From: Bradyrhizobiaceae bacterium
GTDB taxonomy: Bacteria > Pseudomonadota > Alphaproteobacteria > Rhizobiales > Hyphomicrobiaceae
Assembly (NCBI GenBank): GCA_947475855.1
Contig: CANJPN010000362.1
Location: 1 to 6,430, forward strand
DNA length: 6,430 nt
Reading direction: 5' to 3'
Shown piece by piece: positions 1 through 5,957 of the stretch. The translations under genes were made by a program, and so were the position numbers. Every line of letters starts with the position of its first letter. The first letter of the stretch is position 1. A model generated the notes under the pieces. It ran no database searches. It had not been told where the DNA came from and saw nothing but the letters and a program-made list of their open reading frames with translations.

Positions 1-50
1 AGGCCGTGGTCGTCGGCGATGAGAGCCGATGTTTTCGTAGCCGGGCTCAT
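1..50 (-). CDS. Response regulator, probably NarL/LuxR family (N-terminal fragment, cut by window edge)
   Basis: Reading leftward from an ATG at 50-48, the first 16 codons give MSPATKTSALIADDHG with no stop before the window edge. The segment ALIADDHG matches the first beta strand and acidic pair of a receiver domain; the DDH form is typical of NarL/LuxR-type regulators. These two Asp residues would bind Mg2+ next to the phosphorylated Asp, which lies outside the window. A weak GAG sits about 7 bases before the ATG. The gene follows the hybrid histidine kinase on the same strand after 78 bases, which suggests that the two form a sensor-regulator pair. The output domain is not visible, so the LuxR assignment is inference. 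The receiver call is fairly good despite the short length. Confidence 0.68.
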   Translation of the reverse strand, partial: MSPATKTSALIADDHG

Positions 51-70
51 TTCAGTACTCGTGGTCCGTT

Positions 71-100
71 CCGATGGTGCCGCCATACCACATCGGCGGC
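71..100 (-). other. Overlapping inverted repeats in the kinase-regulator gap
   Basis: The 78-base gap between the kinase stop and the regulator start holds two inverted repeats that share bases. CCGATG (71-76) pairs with CATCGG (91-96), and GCCGCC (79-84) pairs with GGCGGC (95-100). They cannot form fully at the same time. There is no T-run after either stem in the direction of transcription, so neither looks like a simple intrinsic terminator. They could tune regulator expression relative to the kinase, or be chance in GC-rich DNA. Confidence 0.35.
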
Positions 101-128
101 CGGCAAGCTAATCCGCTCGCGTTAACTT

Positions 129-2597
129 TCATTCCGCGGCCTCGGCGGGCGGTCGAACGGAGCCGGGCTGCGGCATCCAGACGGGAGAACGCGGTTGGCC
201 CGCGACTGTGCCCTCGGATTGTTTTGGCGAGGTCTTGGCCTTTGCCGATGCGGCGAGCAACTCCGAGAGCGCTCGTGCGATGGCATCGGGATCCGCTGGT
301 TTTGTCATCCAACGCCGGCCATTCAGAACGAGACCCGACAACGTATCGGCGTCGGTTGCGCCCGTGAGCACCAGTGCTGGAACGGGTCGCCCCAGCTCCC
401 GCGCCATGCGGTCGATGAATTCGGGGCCCATTTCGCCATGGTCGAGATTGATGTCCACCACGGCGATCTCGGCGCCGACACCGCGCAACAGCTCCTCGGC
501 CTGTCCCACGTCCCCTGCCTTGAGGACGACGGCGCCGCGATCGGTGAGGTCCCGCGCCAAGCTTTCTACGATCAGCGGCTCGTCGTCGAGCACGAGTATG
601 CGCCGGCCCTCCAGATCGCACGGTGCATGCGGGACAGTTGGCCTGGTCGCATCGCAGGCGACCTCGGCGCTTGCAGGCAGAACCAGAGCGAACTTGGTCC
701 CGCGCCCGTGCCGCGACTGGAAGCGAACCTCGATGCCGAGCAATTTGGCATAGCGCTTGACGATCGACAGACCCAGGCCAAGGCCATCGTTGGCGCCGGC
801 AGCTGCGAACTTTGACCGGGTGAATTCCTGGAAGATGTTATTGCCGGTTTCTTCGCTGATGCCGACGCCGGTATCGTAGACCTCGATGGCGATCCGCCCT
901 TCAACGCGCCTGCAAGCGAGCATGATGCCCCCGCGGCGTGTGAATTTCATCGCGTTGGACAATAGATTTCGCATCATCGTCTCGAGCAGTGCCGGGTCCA
1001 TGCGGATGACGGCATCGAGGCGCCGTGATCTGAACGACAGACCGCGGTGCTCGGCCTCGGCCTGGAAACCGCCAGCGACACGCTCGATGACTTCCGACAG
1101 GTTGATGTTCTGCGGTGTGGGCTCGATCAAGCCGGCATCGAGCCGCGAAATGTCCAGCAGTGCGTCGAACATTTCCTTGAGCGAACCCAGCGCCTGCTCT
1201 GTCTGGGCCACGAGATCGCGTGCCTCCTTGCCTTCGACACGGCGAGACAGAGCGCGCGCAAACAGCGTAAGCGCATGCAACGGCTGACGCAGGTCGTGGC
1301 TTGCAGCAGCGAGAAAACGCGACTTCGATGCCGTAGCCTCCTCGGCCTTTTCCTTGGCCGCGGCGAGCTGCAGGTTCCGCTTTTCGAGCCGTCGCGTACG
1401 ATCCGCTACTTGCCGCTCGAGCGATGCATTTAACTCCTGCAGATTGGTTTCGCGATGACTGAGCTCGTCCAGGAGAGTGCGCAGCGAGTTGCCGAGGATC
1501 TCGGCTTCGGCATAGGCCCCAACATGTGGGATGACGACCGGTTCGCCACGGCGCAACTGATCAGCAGCGGTGGCCAGTCTGAGCAGTGGCGCGGCGAGAC
1601 GCCCAGCGAGGAACCACGCGAGAAACGCTGAAAGCGCGACGAACGCCGCGCTCCAAAGTAAAATCTGCTGCCGAAGGCTGACGACTGGAGCAAGCGCCAG
1701 TGCGGCCTTCTGCCTGACCAGGATGCGCCAGCCCAGGCCGCCGAACAACGGATACTCTACGTCCTCGGCGAAGCCCGACAGATAACCCTGGCCGTCGGGC
1801 CAGGTTTCAACCGCAAACCGGCGCAATCCCACTGTCTGCGCGCTGATGCTTTCGAGCGCCAGCGGCTTGCCGATAACTTCCGGCGGTCCCAGTAGAACCG
1901 TACCGTCCGCACCTAGGACCAAAGCTTCGATACCGACGTTTCCGCTGACGCTGCCGAACAGCGAATCCTGAACTTCCTTCGCCCAGTTCCAACTTAGCTG
2001 CGCGCCGACCACGCCGGTGATCCGCCCCTTGACGTTCACGGGGGCTGCAACAGCAATAAGCCGCGTCGCCTCGCCATCTCTCGCTGCCGCGATCTTGGCC
2101 GCGAGCGAGCCCGGGCTGTGCACGTCACCGAACACCGCGCCCTTGAGCCCGGCCTTGAACCAGCTATCCAGCGAAACACTTGAGCCTTCGAATACACCCT
2201 GGGCCGATGCGGTGACGCGGCCGTCGGCGTCAGCAACGCCGATCCACACGTAATCCGGCAGCGTCATCTGCATCTGCTCGAACCAGGTACGGACAACTGC
2301 AGGTGATGGCCGTTGATCGCCAGAGGCTAGTATACCCGCAACGTTATTGACCTCGCGGATGCGCTCGAACAGGCCGCGATCGAGTTTGTCCTGCATCTGA
2401 TCGGCAAGCATCGCCAGCGATTGGCCAATCGACCGCTCGAGGCGCTCCAGACCGCTGCGGCCGATCGTGAAGCTGACGACTGACGTGATCACGAGGGCGA
2501 GAAGCGTAATCGACGCCGCCAGCAGGAACTGCAGTTTGAAAGGACGATTATGCATCTGCTGCCAATGTTGCAGGTGATCGGCTCGGAAACACTCCAA
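129..2597 (-). CDS. Membrane-bound hybrid sensor histidine kinase with C-terminal receiver
   Basis: An 822-residue sensor kinase that should autophosphorylate on His and pass phosphate to its own receiver and/or the downstream regulator. Visible in order: membrane segment about 22-46; periplasmic region 47-305 resembling a double-Cache sensor (DYVWIGVADADGRV and ITGVVGAQLSW are Cache-like); second membrane segment 309-331; HAMP about 332-385; a coiled coil to about 425; HisKA with phospho-acceptor H434 in ASHDLRQPL; HATPase with N box N548, G1 DTGVGI (575-580) and G2 GLGLGL (605-610); receiver about 666-783 with D671/D672, phospho-acceptor D715, T745 and K766; then a Pro-rich tail. All key residues are present, so it should be active. 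No Hpt domain is visible. The start is TTG at 2597, with AAGGA 4 bases upstream; an ATG at 2555 (residue 15) is the alternative but has no clear ribosome site. The ligand is unknown. Confidence 0.93.
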   Translation of the reverse strand: MECFRADHLQHWQQMHNRPFKLQFLLAASITLLALVITSVVSFTIGRSGLERLERSIGQSLAMLADQMQDKLDRGLFERIREVNNVAGILASGDQRPSPAVVRTWFEQMQMTLPDYVWIGVADADGRVTASAQGVFEGSSVSLDSWFKAGLKGAVFGDVHSPGSLAAKIAAARDGEATRLIAVAAPVNVKGRITGVVGAQLSWNWAKEVQDSLFGSVSGNVGIEALVLGADGTVLLGPPEVIGKPLALESISAQTVGLRRFAVETWPDGQGYLSGFAEDVEYPLFGGLGWRILVRQKAALALAPVVSLRQQILLWSAAFVALSAFLAWFLAGRLAAPLLRLATAADQLRRGEPVVIPHVGAYAEAEILGNSLRTLLDELSHRETNLQELNASLERQVADRTRRLEKRNLQLAAAKEKAEEATASKSRFLAAASHDLRQPLHALTLFARALSRRVEGKEARDLVAQTEQALGSLKEMFDALLDISRLDAGLIEPTPQNINLSEVIERVAGGFQAEAEHRGLSFRSRRLDAVIRMDPALLETMMRNLLSNAMKFTRRGGIMLACRRVEGRIAIEVYDTGVGISEETGNNIFQEFTRSKFAAAGANDGLGLGLSIVKRYAKLLGIEVRFQSRHGRGTKFALVLPASAEVACDATRPTVPHAPCDLEGRRILVLDDEPLIVESLARDLTDRGAVVLKAGDVGQAEELLRGVGAEIAVVDINLDHGEMGPEFIDRMARELGRPVPALVLTGATDADTLSGLVLNGRRWMTKPADPDAIARALSELLAASAKAKTSPKQSEGTVAGQPRSPVWMPQPGSVRPPAEAAE

Positions 2598-2663
2598 CTC
2601 GTCCTTATTCAGAAGAGGACTAGTGCATGTTTGCGGCGGTCAGAGGACCCAATAGACCCAGAA

Positions 2664-2693
2664 AGTATAAGTCTGGTTCACATCTGCCCGCAA
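2664..2693 (-). promoter_or_regulatory. Possible sigma-70-like promoter for the hybrid kinase
   Basis: In the 149-base gap upstream of the kinase, the minus strand carries TTGCGG (2693-2688), an 18-base spacer and TATACT (2669-2664). The -10 matches 5 of 6 consensus bases and the -35 only 3 of 6. Transcription would start near 2657, giving a leader of about 60 bases before the TTG start. This would allow the kinase and regulator to be expressed apart from the opgC pair. The call is weak and rests on hexamer matching only. Confidence 0.3.
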
Positions 2694-2727
2694 TTGGCCG
2701 CGTACCGTGGATGTCACGGAAGATTGC

Positions 2728-2748
2728 AAGCGCGCAATGTGCACGCTT
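2728..2748 (-). terminator. Imperfect hairpin overlapping the SGNH stop codon
   Basis: AAGCG (2728-2732) pairs with CGCTT (2744-2748), and GCA (2734-2736) with TGC (2740-2742). This makes an 8-bp stem with one C/A mismatch and a 3-base loop across the TAA stop at 2749-2747. On the minus-strand transcript it is followed by GCAATCTT, not a real U-tract. It could attenuate read-through into the kinase gene, but it is a poor intrinsic terminator by the usual criteria. Confidence 0.25.
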
Positions 2749-3610
2749 ATCCCTTGGGAGCTGCCGGCCGTGGAGGCCGAGCGAACGCCCCGGATGTCAG
2801 GGCTCGCACGACGTATTCCGACAGACAGGTATAGCCGTTGTCAGTCATGGTGAAGGCATTAGGCGAGCGACCACTCCCGGTGCGCCGGGCCTGCTCTATG
2901 ACTTGCATCGCTTCGTAGCGTCCGATCCAAAGTACCTTTTTCTCTTCGGCTATCGAGCGCAGGGCGCCCCTAATCTCCTGATAGTGTTGATCGGGCACGA
3001 GTCGACGCAGGTAGTGCAGGCCGACGAGCACGACATCGACATCGTGCAGCTTCAGCCAGTCGAGCGTTGCGCCGACAGTCGCTTTGAAGTCGTCGACGGG
3101 AACATGCATCAAGGCATCGTGCGTGCCGAGCTGCCAAAGCACCAGATCAGGCTGTGAAAGCGCGACCTCGTTCCTGAGCCGGTCTGCGGCCTGCCGCGCG
3201 AGCTCGCCGGATACGCCTCGGTCGATCATTTTCACGTCGACACCCGGGATGGTTTTCTCGAGCACCGATTCGATGATGGCTTGATAGCCGGCGTCGCCTT
3301 TGCCGCCTTTACTGGAGGCGCCGATGGCCATGATTCTGATGATCTTCCGCAACTTCAGGGCTTGCGTAACCCGTGGCAGCGGCACGTCACCGACAATTCT
3401 CACGCCGGGCGTCTGGCATTCTCGAGATAGAGCCGGGGGGGCGGGATTGGCATCTTCTGCCGGCTGGCCAGCCTGCGGTTCGGCGGGTGACGATGGTGCC
3501 GGCTGCGACGGCGGCGCAGCCGTCTGCGCGATCGAACCCGGAGAATTCGCTGCAAGCAGTAAGAAGGCTCCGGACACAGCGGCCACGATATGGGTCGCCA
3601 AGCGCTTCAA
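2747..3610 (-). CDS. Secreted SGNH/GDSL-fold protein, catalytic residues partly lost
   Basis: A 287-residue exported protein in the SGNH hydrolase fold, a family of esterases and acyl-transfer enzymes. A signal peptide is clear (KR, then IVAAVSGAFLLLAA, likely cut after SIA at residue 28), followed by a Pro/Ala-rich linker to about 61. Block I reads IGASS (S99 as candidate nucleophile), block II GVSGE (132-136), block III LWQLGTHD (H164 where Asn is usual). The C-terminal block reads NAFTMTDNGY (251-260), where relatives have D-x-x-H before M-T/N-D. The Asp/His pair is therefore apparently replaced by N251 and T254. The start is TTG at 3610: GGGAG lies 8 bases upstream and the TTG overlaps the opgC stop as TTGA. 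A GTG at 3649 would add 13 residues before the signal peptide and has no ribosome site. It probably acts with OpgC in the periplasm; its substrate is unknown. Confidence 0.85.
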   Translation of the reverse strand: MKRLATHIVAAVSGAFLLLAANSPGSIAQTAAPPSQPAPSSPAEPQAGQPAEDANPAPPALSRECQTPGVRIVGDVPLPRVTQALKLRKIIRIMAIGASSKGGKGDAGYQAIIESVLEKTIPGVDVKMIDRGVSGELARQAADRLRNEVALSQPDLVLWQLGTHDALMHVPVDDFKATVGATLDWLKLHDVDVVLVGLHYLRRLVPDQHYQEIRGALRSIAEEKKVLWIGRYEAMQVIEQARRTGSGRSPNAFTMTDNGYTCLSEYVVRALTSGAFARPPRPAAPKG

Positions 3611-4755
3611 ACCCGTTTCTCCCTTTGTTCCCGCTTCTCGGCGAGCCACGCAGTCACATACAACAAGGTTAGTCCAACGACGACGATCGCAGTATCGACG
3701 AGTATGTCACCTTTGTAAATCAGACGCACGATCTGTCCGCCCAGGCTGAGCACGGATCCTACACAGAATACATGCAGGGAGTTGCGGCCTAGCTTAGCCA
3801 GCGCCTCGACCATCGGCCCAGCGTGCGATTTGATCCAGGGAAACGCCACCGATACAAGCGCCACGAGAGCCAGGAATTGGATCAGCCGGGGGGGCGTGGC
3901 ATAGGTCTTGGAGATCAGGAACAACAATTTGGGCTCTGGCACGAGTGTCGGATCGGGCCAGAAGCCATCGGACATTGACGCCAGCGCAGACCATATCAGG
4001 ATCGGTACGGCGACGATACGGAGGTGGTTTATGTTGCGGCGCACATATCCGCCGATGCCACGCTCACGGGCCATCAGAAAACCAAGCACGAATACGAGTT
4101 GCCAGGCCAGCGGGTTGAAGAACCATTGATCATCGCTTGGCCAAGCCGGCAGCGAGACCTGATACGTCAGTGCGTACAGGTAAATCGCCAACGAGATCGG
4201 AAACAGAAAGTTCGGCGCCTTGCGATGAATGATGACGATGAACGGAGCCATCATGATCAGCACGACATAGAGCGGGAGAATGTCGAAGTAACCAAGCTGA
4301 TAGGTAAGCAGCATCAGACCGATGTGGGCGCTCACGGGATCATAGAACACCGCGGCCGCGTTGTGCCACTCGAGCAGCAACGGGTTGTCGAGTAGTCGTG
4401 CGGCTACCGCCAGCATGCCGATGGCGATCGTGACGATCGTGATCTGTGCGACATAGAGTATGACGATGCGTCCGCCGACCCGGTACATCACCCGCTTCAT
4501 CGGCGTTGGATCTTCGGGCCGTCCGATGGAAAGGCGAAAGGCCCATCCGGCCAGAAAAACGAACAAGTCGGCCGAATCGGAGAACGAGAAGTTCCGATGC
4601 GTGAACTTATCGTAGTAGATGCCGGGTATGTGATTGATAAAGATAGAGATGAGCGCCACGCCGCGCCAGAAATCGACCGCATTGGCTTCCCGTACCACGC
4701 GTTTCCTCGACCTTATTGCTGCTGGAGACGGCGGCTGCGGTGGCTGAACCGGCAT
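3607..4755 (-). CDS. opgC: OpgC-family membrane acyltransferase (glucan succinyl/acyl transferase)
   Basis: A 382-residue polytopic inner-membrane protein of the OpgC family. Known members succinylate osmoregulated periplasmic glucans, taking the acyl group from the cytoplasm across the membrane. Family features seen here: DFWRGVALISIFINHIPG (28-45, with H42), SDSADLFVFLAGWAFRLSIG (59-78), DILPLYVVLIMMAP (158-171), WFFNPLAWQLVFVLGF (211-226) and LGRNSLHVFCVGS (322-334). About ten hydrophobic segments run from residue 30 to 371, ending in a Lys/Arg/Glu-rich tail. Length fits the family. It is translationally coupled to the SGNH gene, recalling acyltransferase-plus-SGNH systems that modify glycans. 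The ATG at 4755 has GGGGA directly against it, a poor ribosome site. A GTG at 4698 (363 residues, MVREANAVDFWRG) has GAGG 6 bases upstream and may be the true start. Acyl group and target glycan are inferred. Confidence 0.88.
   Translation of the reverse strand: MPVQPPQPPSPAAIRSRKRVVREANAVDFWRGVALISIFINHIPGIYYDKFTHRNFSFSDSADLFVFLAGWAFRLSIGRPEDPTPMKRVMYRVGGRIVILYVAQITIVTIAIGMLAVAARLLDNPLLLEWHNAAAVFYDPVSAHIGLMLLTYQLGYFDILPLYVVLIMMAPFIVIIHRKAPNFLFPISLAIYLYALTYQVSLPAWPSDDQWFFNPLAWQLVFVLGFLMARERGIGGYVRRNINHLRIVAVPILIWSALASMSDGFWPDPTLVPEPKLLFLISKTYATPPRLIQFLALVALVSVAFPWIKSHAGPMVEALAKLGRNSLHVFCVGSVLSLGGQIVRLIYKGDILVDTAIVVVGLTLLYVTAWLAEKREQREKRV
3608..3623 (-). promoter_or_regulatory. Ribosome site and TTGA overlap coupling the SGNH gene to opgC
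   Basis: On the minus strand, GGGAG at 3623-3619, inside the last opgC codons, stands 8 bases before TTG at 3610-3608. The opgC stop TGA occupies 3609-3607, so stop and start overlap as TTGA. This is the same arrangement as the common ATGA coupling overlap and is the main reason for choosing TTG over the upstream GTG at 3649. Terminating ribosomes would be expected to reinitiate on the SGNH frame, keeping the two proteins in fixed ratio. Confidence 0.72.
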
Positions 4756-4924
4756 TCCCCGAAGGCAATATGTTGCGTTGCGAAGGTAACCGCCCTTCGT
4801 CGCCAGAGCAAGCTGAAGCCTGCACGCCGAATCGGGTCTGCCACGAATGGACGCGGCAGCGGTGTGGCGTTGCCCCTTTCAGCGAGGCTGTGCCAAGGCC
4901 GAAACATGCGACTGTGGGCATTCC

Positions 4925-4953
4925 GGTTCAGTCGAAACTGGATAGTGTGAACC
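4925..4953. repeat. Inverted repeat with inner hairpin, candidate operator
   Basis: GGTTCA (4925-4930) and TGAACC (4948-4953) form perfect 6-base arms separated by 17 bases, about 23 bp centre to centre (roughly two helical turns). The left half also contains CAGT-CGAA-ACTG (4929-4940), which extends through a T-G wobble and a T-A pair to a 6-bp hairpin with a 4-base loop. The site lies upstream of both divergent genes. It could bind a dimeric regulator; I do not recognise the motif. Confidence 0.35.
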
Positions 4954-4956
4954 ACC

Positions 4957-4992
4957 GTGGAAAGCGTGGACCAATCCTTCCAAAAAGTGGAC
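4957..4992 (+). repeat. Short direct repeats GTGGA(A/C)
   Basis: GTGGAA occurs at 4957-4962 and GTGGAC at 4966-4971 and 4987-4992. The two exact GTGGAC copies start 21 bp apart, two helical turns, so they would face the same side of the DNA. They lie 90-115 bases upstream of the acyltransferase start. They may be activator sites or chance; no known consensus is claimed. Confidence 0.3.
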
Positions 4993-5007
4993 ACGATGCG
5001 TTAGCCC

Positions 5008-5039
5008 ATCAGTGTTCGATCTCATCGAGAAATGCTGAT
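5008..5039 (+). other. Two-tier hairpin upstream of the acyltransferase gene
   Basis: ATCAG (5008-5012) pairs with CTGAT (5035-5039) and, inside it, TCGAT (5016-5020) pairs with ATCGA (5024-5028) around a CTC loop. An unequal internal loop (3 and 6 bases) separates the stems. It may be a leader RNA structure or a palindromic protein site. No T-run follows, so it is not a typical terminator. Confidence 0.35.
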
Positions 5040-5081
5040 CCAGTCTATGGTAGTGGTACTTAAACCATCGGTCAGAGAGAC

Positions 5082-5957
5082 ATGGACTTCCCTGAACTGT
5101 CCTACGCGAACCCAAACGATCCCTGGCTGAAGCGCACATTGATCAGCGCCATGGAGCGATGGGCGGGGCGCAGTTATTTCGTACCGCTCTATCGCCGCTG
5201 GAAGACCGAAGTGATCGAAAGGGGAGCACCCGTGATGCGCCCCGTCTTCGACCTCTGTGATGTCCGGCTGGAGATTACCGGTGCTTGGCCGGCGAAGGTC
5301 CTTGCAGATGTGCCGCTCGTTATTATTGCCAACCACCCCTATGGGATCCTCGACGGGTTCGCGGCACTGGCAATGGCCGAGGAAATCGGTCGGCCGTTTC
5401 GTGTTCTCATCAACAAGGACCTGACCAAGGTCCCGGAAATCCGCCCATATTCTCTTTCTGTCGATTTTTCCGAGACGCGAACCGCCCAGGCGGCCAATCT
5501 GCGAATGAGAAATGAGGCGATCGCGCTCTTGCGCCAGGGCACCACCGTGGTCGTCTTTCCAGCGGGCGGTGTGGCAACGGCTCCTTCTGCATTTGCGCGC
5601 GCGTTCGACCTGCCTTGGAAAACATTCACTGCTCGCATGATCCAGGCATCTGGTGCCCAAGTGCTGCCTGTCTACTTCGAGGGGCAATGCAGTCCCCTGT
5701 TCCACGTCGCCAGCCGTTTGCATCTGACGCTGCGTCTGTCGTTGATGATCCGCGAATTCCGCCGCATGGTCGGCGGTTCGCTGAAGGCCAATGTCGGCGA
5801 CGTCATAAAGCCTGCCGAATTAGCCCCGCTCAGAGACCGCATTGAATTGACGGAATTCCTGTTCGAGCGAGTTCACGCTCTTGGGAGTATAACCCCGGCC
5901 GAGGCACGTGCTTGCACCGAACTGTTGCCGGATTACCTACGCGGTACTGATAGATGA
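5082..5957 (+). CDS. PlsC-like lysophospholipid acyltransferase family protein
   Basis: A 291-residue protein of the glycerophospholipid acyltransferase superfamily, which moves fatty acyl chains onto lysolipids or similar acceptors at the cytoplasmic membrane. Motif I is IIANHPYGILDG (81-92), with catalytic H85 and D91. The spacing is H-x5-D rather than the usual H-x4-D, a form I associate with a PlsC-like subgroup that includes hemolysin-like and ornithine-lipid enzymes. A loop INKDLTKVPEI follows at 110-120. Motif III is FPAGG (159-163), where classical PlsC has FPEG; motif IV is LPVYFEGQCSPLF (195-207). No strong membrane segment is visible, so attachment is probably peripheral. The ATG at 5082 follows a purine-rich AGAGAGA that sits very close to it. 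The gene is divergent from opgC and 270 bases ahead of phaZ on the same strand. The true acceptor (lysophosphatidate, lyso-ornithine lipid or other) cannot be read from sequence. Confidence 0.87.
   Translation: MDFPELSYANPNDPWLKRTLISAMERWAGRSYFVPLYRRWKTEVIERGAPVMRPVFDLCDVRLEITGAWPAKVLADVPLVIIANHPYGILDGFAALAMAEEIGRPFRVLINKDLTKVPEIRPYSLSVDFSETRTAQAANLRMRNEAIALLRQGTTVVVFPAGGVATAPSAFARAFDLPWKTFTARMIQASGAQVLPVYFEGQCSPLFHVASRLHLTLRLSLMIREFRRMVGGSLKANVGDVIKPAELAPLRDRIELTEFLFERVHALGSITPAEARACTELLPDYLRGTDR

Larger units (their letters stand above)
4756..5081. promoter_or_regulatory. Divergent intergenic region between opgC and the acyltransferase gene
   Basis: These 326 bases separate two genes read away from each other, so promoters for both should lie here, but I find no convincing -35/-10 pair for either. 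Open frames crossing it show no family resemblance. It holds several symmetric elements: CCGAATCGG (4827-4835); an inverted repeat GGTTCA/TGAACC (4925-4930/4948-4953) with an inner hairpin; GTGGAC repeated at 4966 and 4987; and two hairpins (5008-5039 and 5047-5068) just ahead of the acyltransferase start. The clustering suggests regulator binding sites or leader structures. Confidence 0.5.

Noticed and set aside
52..621. Minus-strand 189-codon Arg/Gly-rich open frame
   Set aside because: Strongly Arg-rich out-of-frame translation of the kinase receiver region; a GC-driven shadow.
3431..3443. Frameshift in the SGNH gene at the G7 run
   Set aside because: The signal peptide upstream and the SGNH blocks downstream are in the same frame, so the gene is intact.
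3611..3649. Upstream GTG start for the SGNH protein
   Set aside because: No ribosome site before GTG 3649, and the extra 13 residues would precede an otherwise normal signal peptide. TTG 3610 has both the ribosome site and the stop overlap.
4881..4896. Sigma-54-like promoter on the minus strand for opgC (TTGGCACA ... CGCT)
   Set aside because: The GG-to-GC spacing is one base short of the strict sigma-54 requirement and the -12 element lacks TTGC.
4716..5063. Plus-strand 115-codon open frame crossing the divergent gap
   Set aside because: Its sequence is low-information, with many Pro/Arg/Ser and no motif, and it begins inside opgC on the other strand. No ribosome site supports it.
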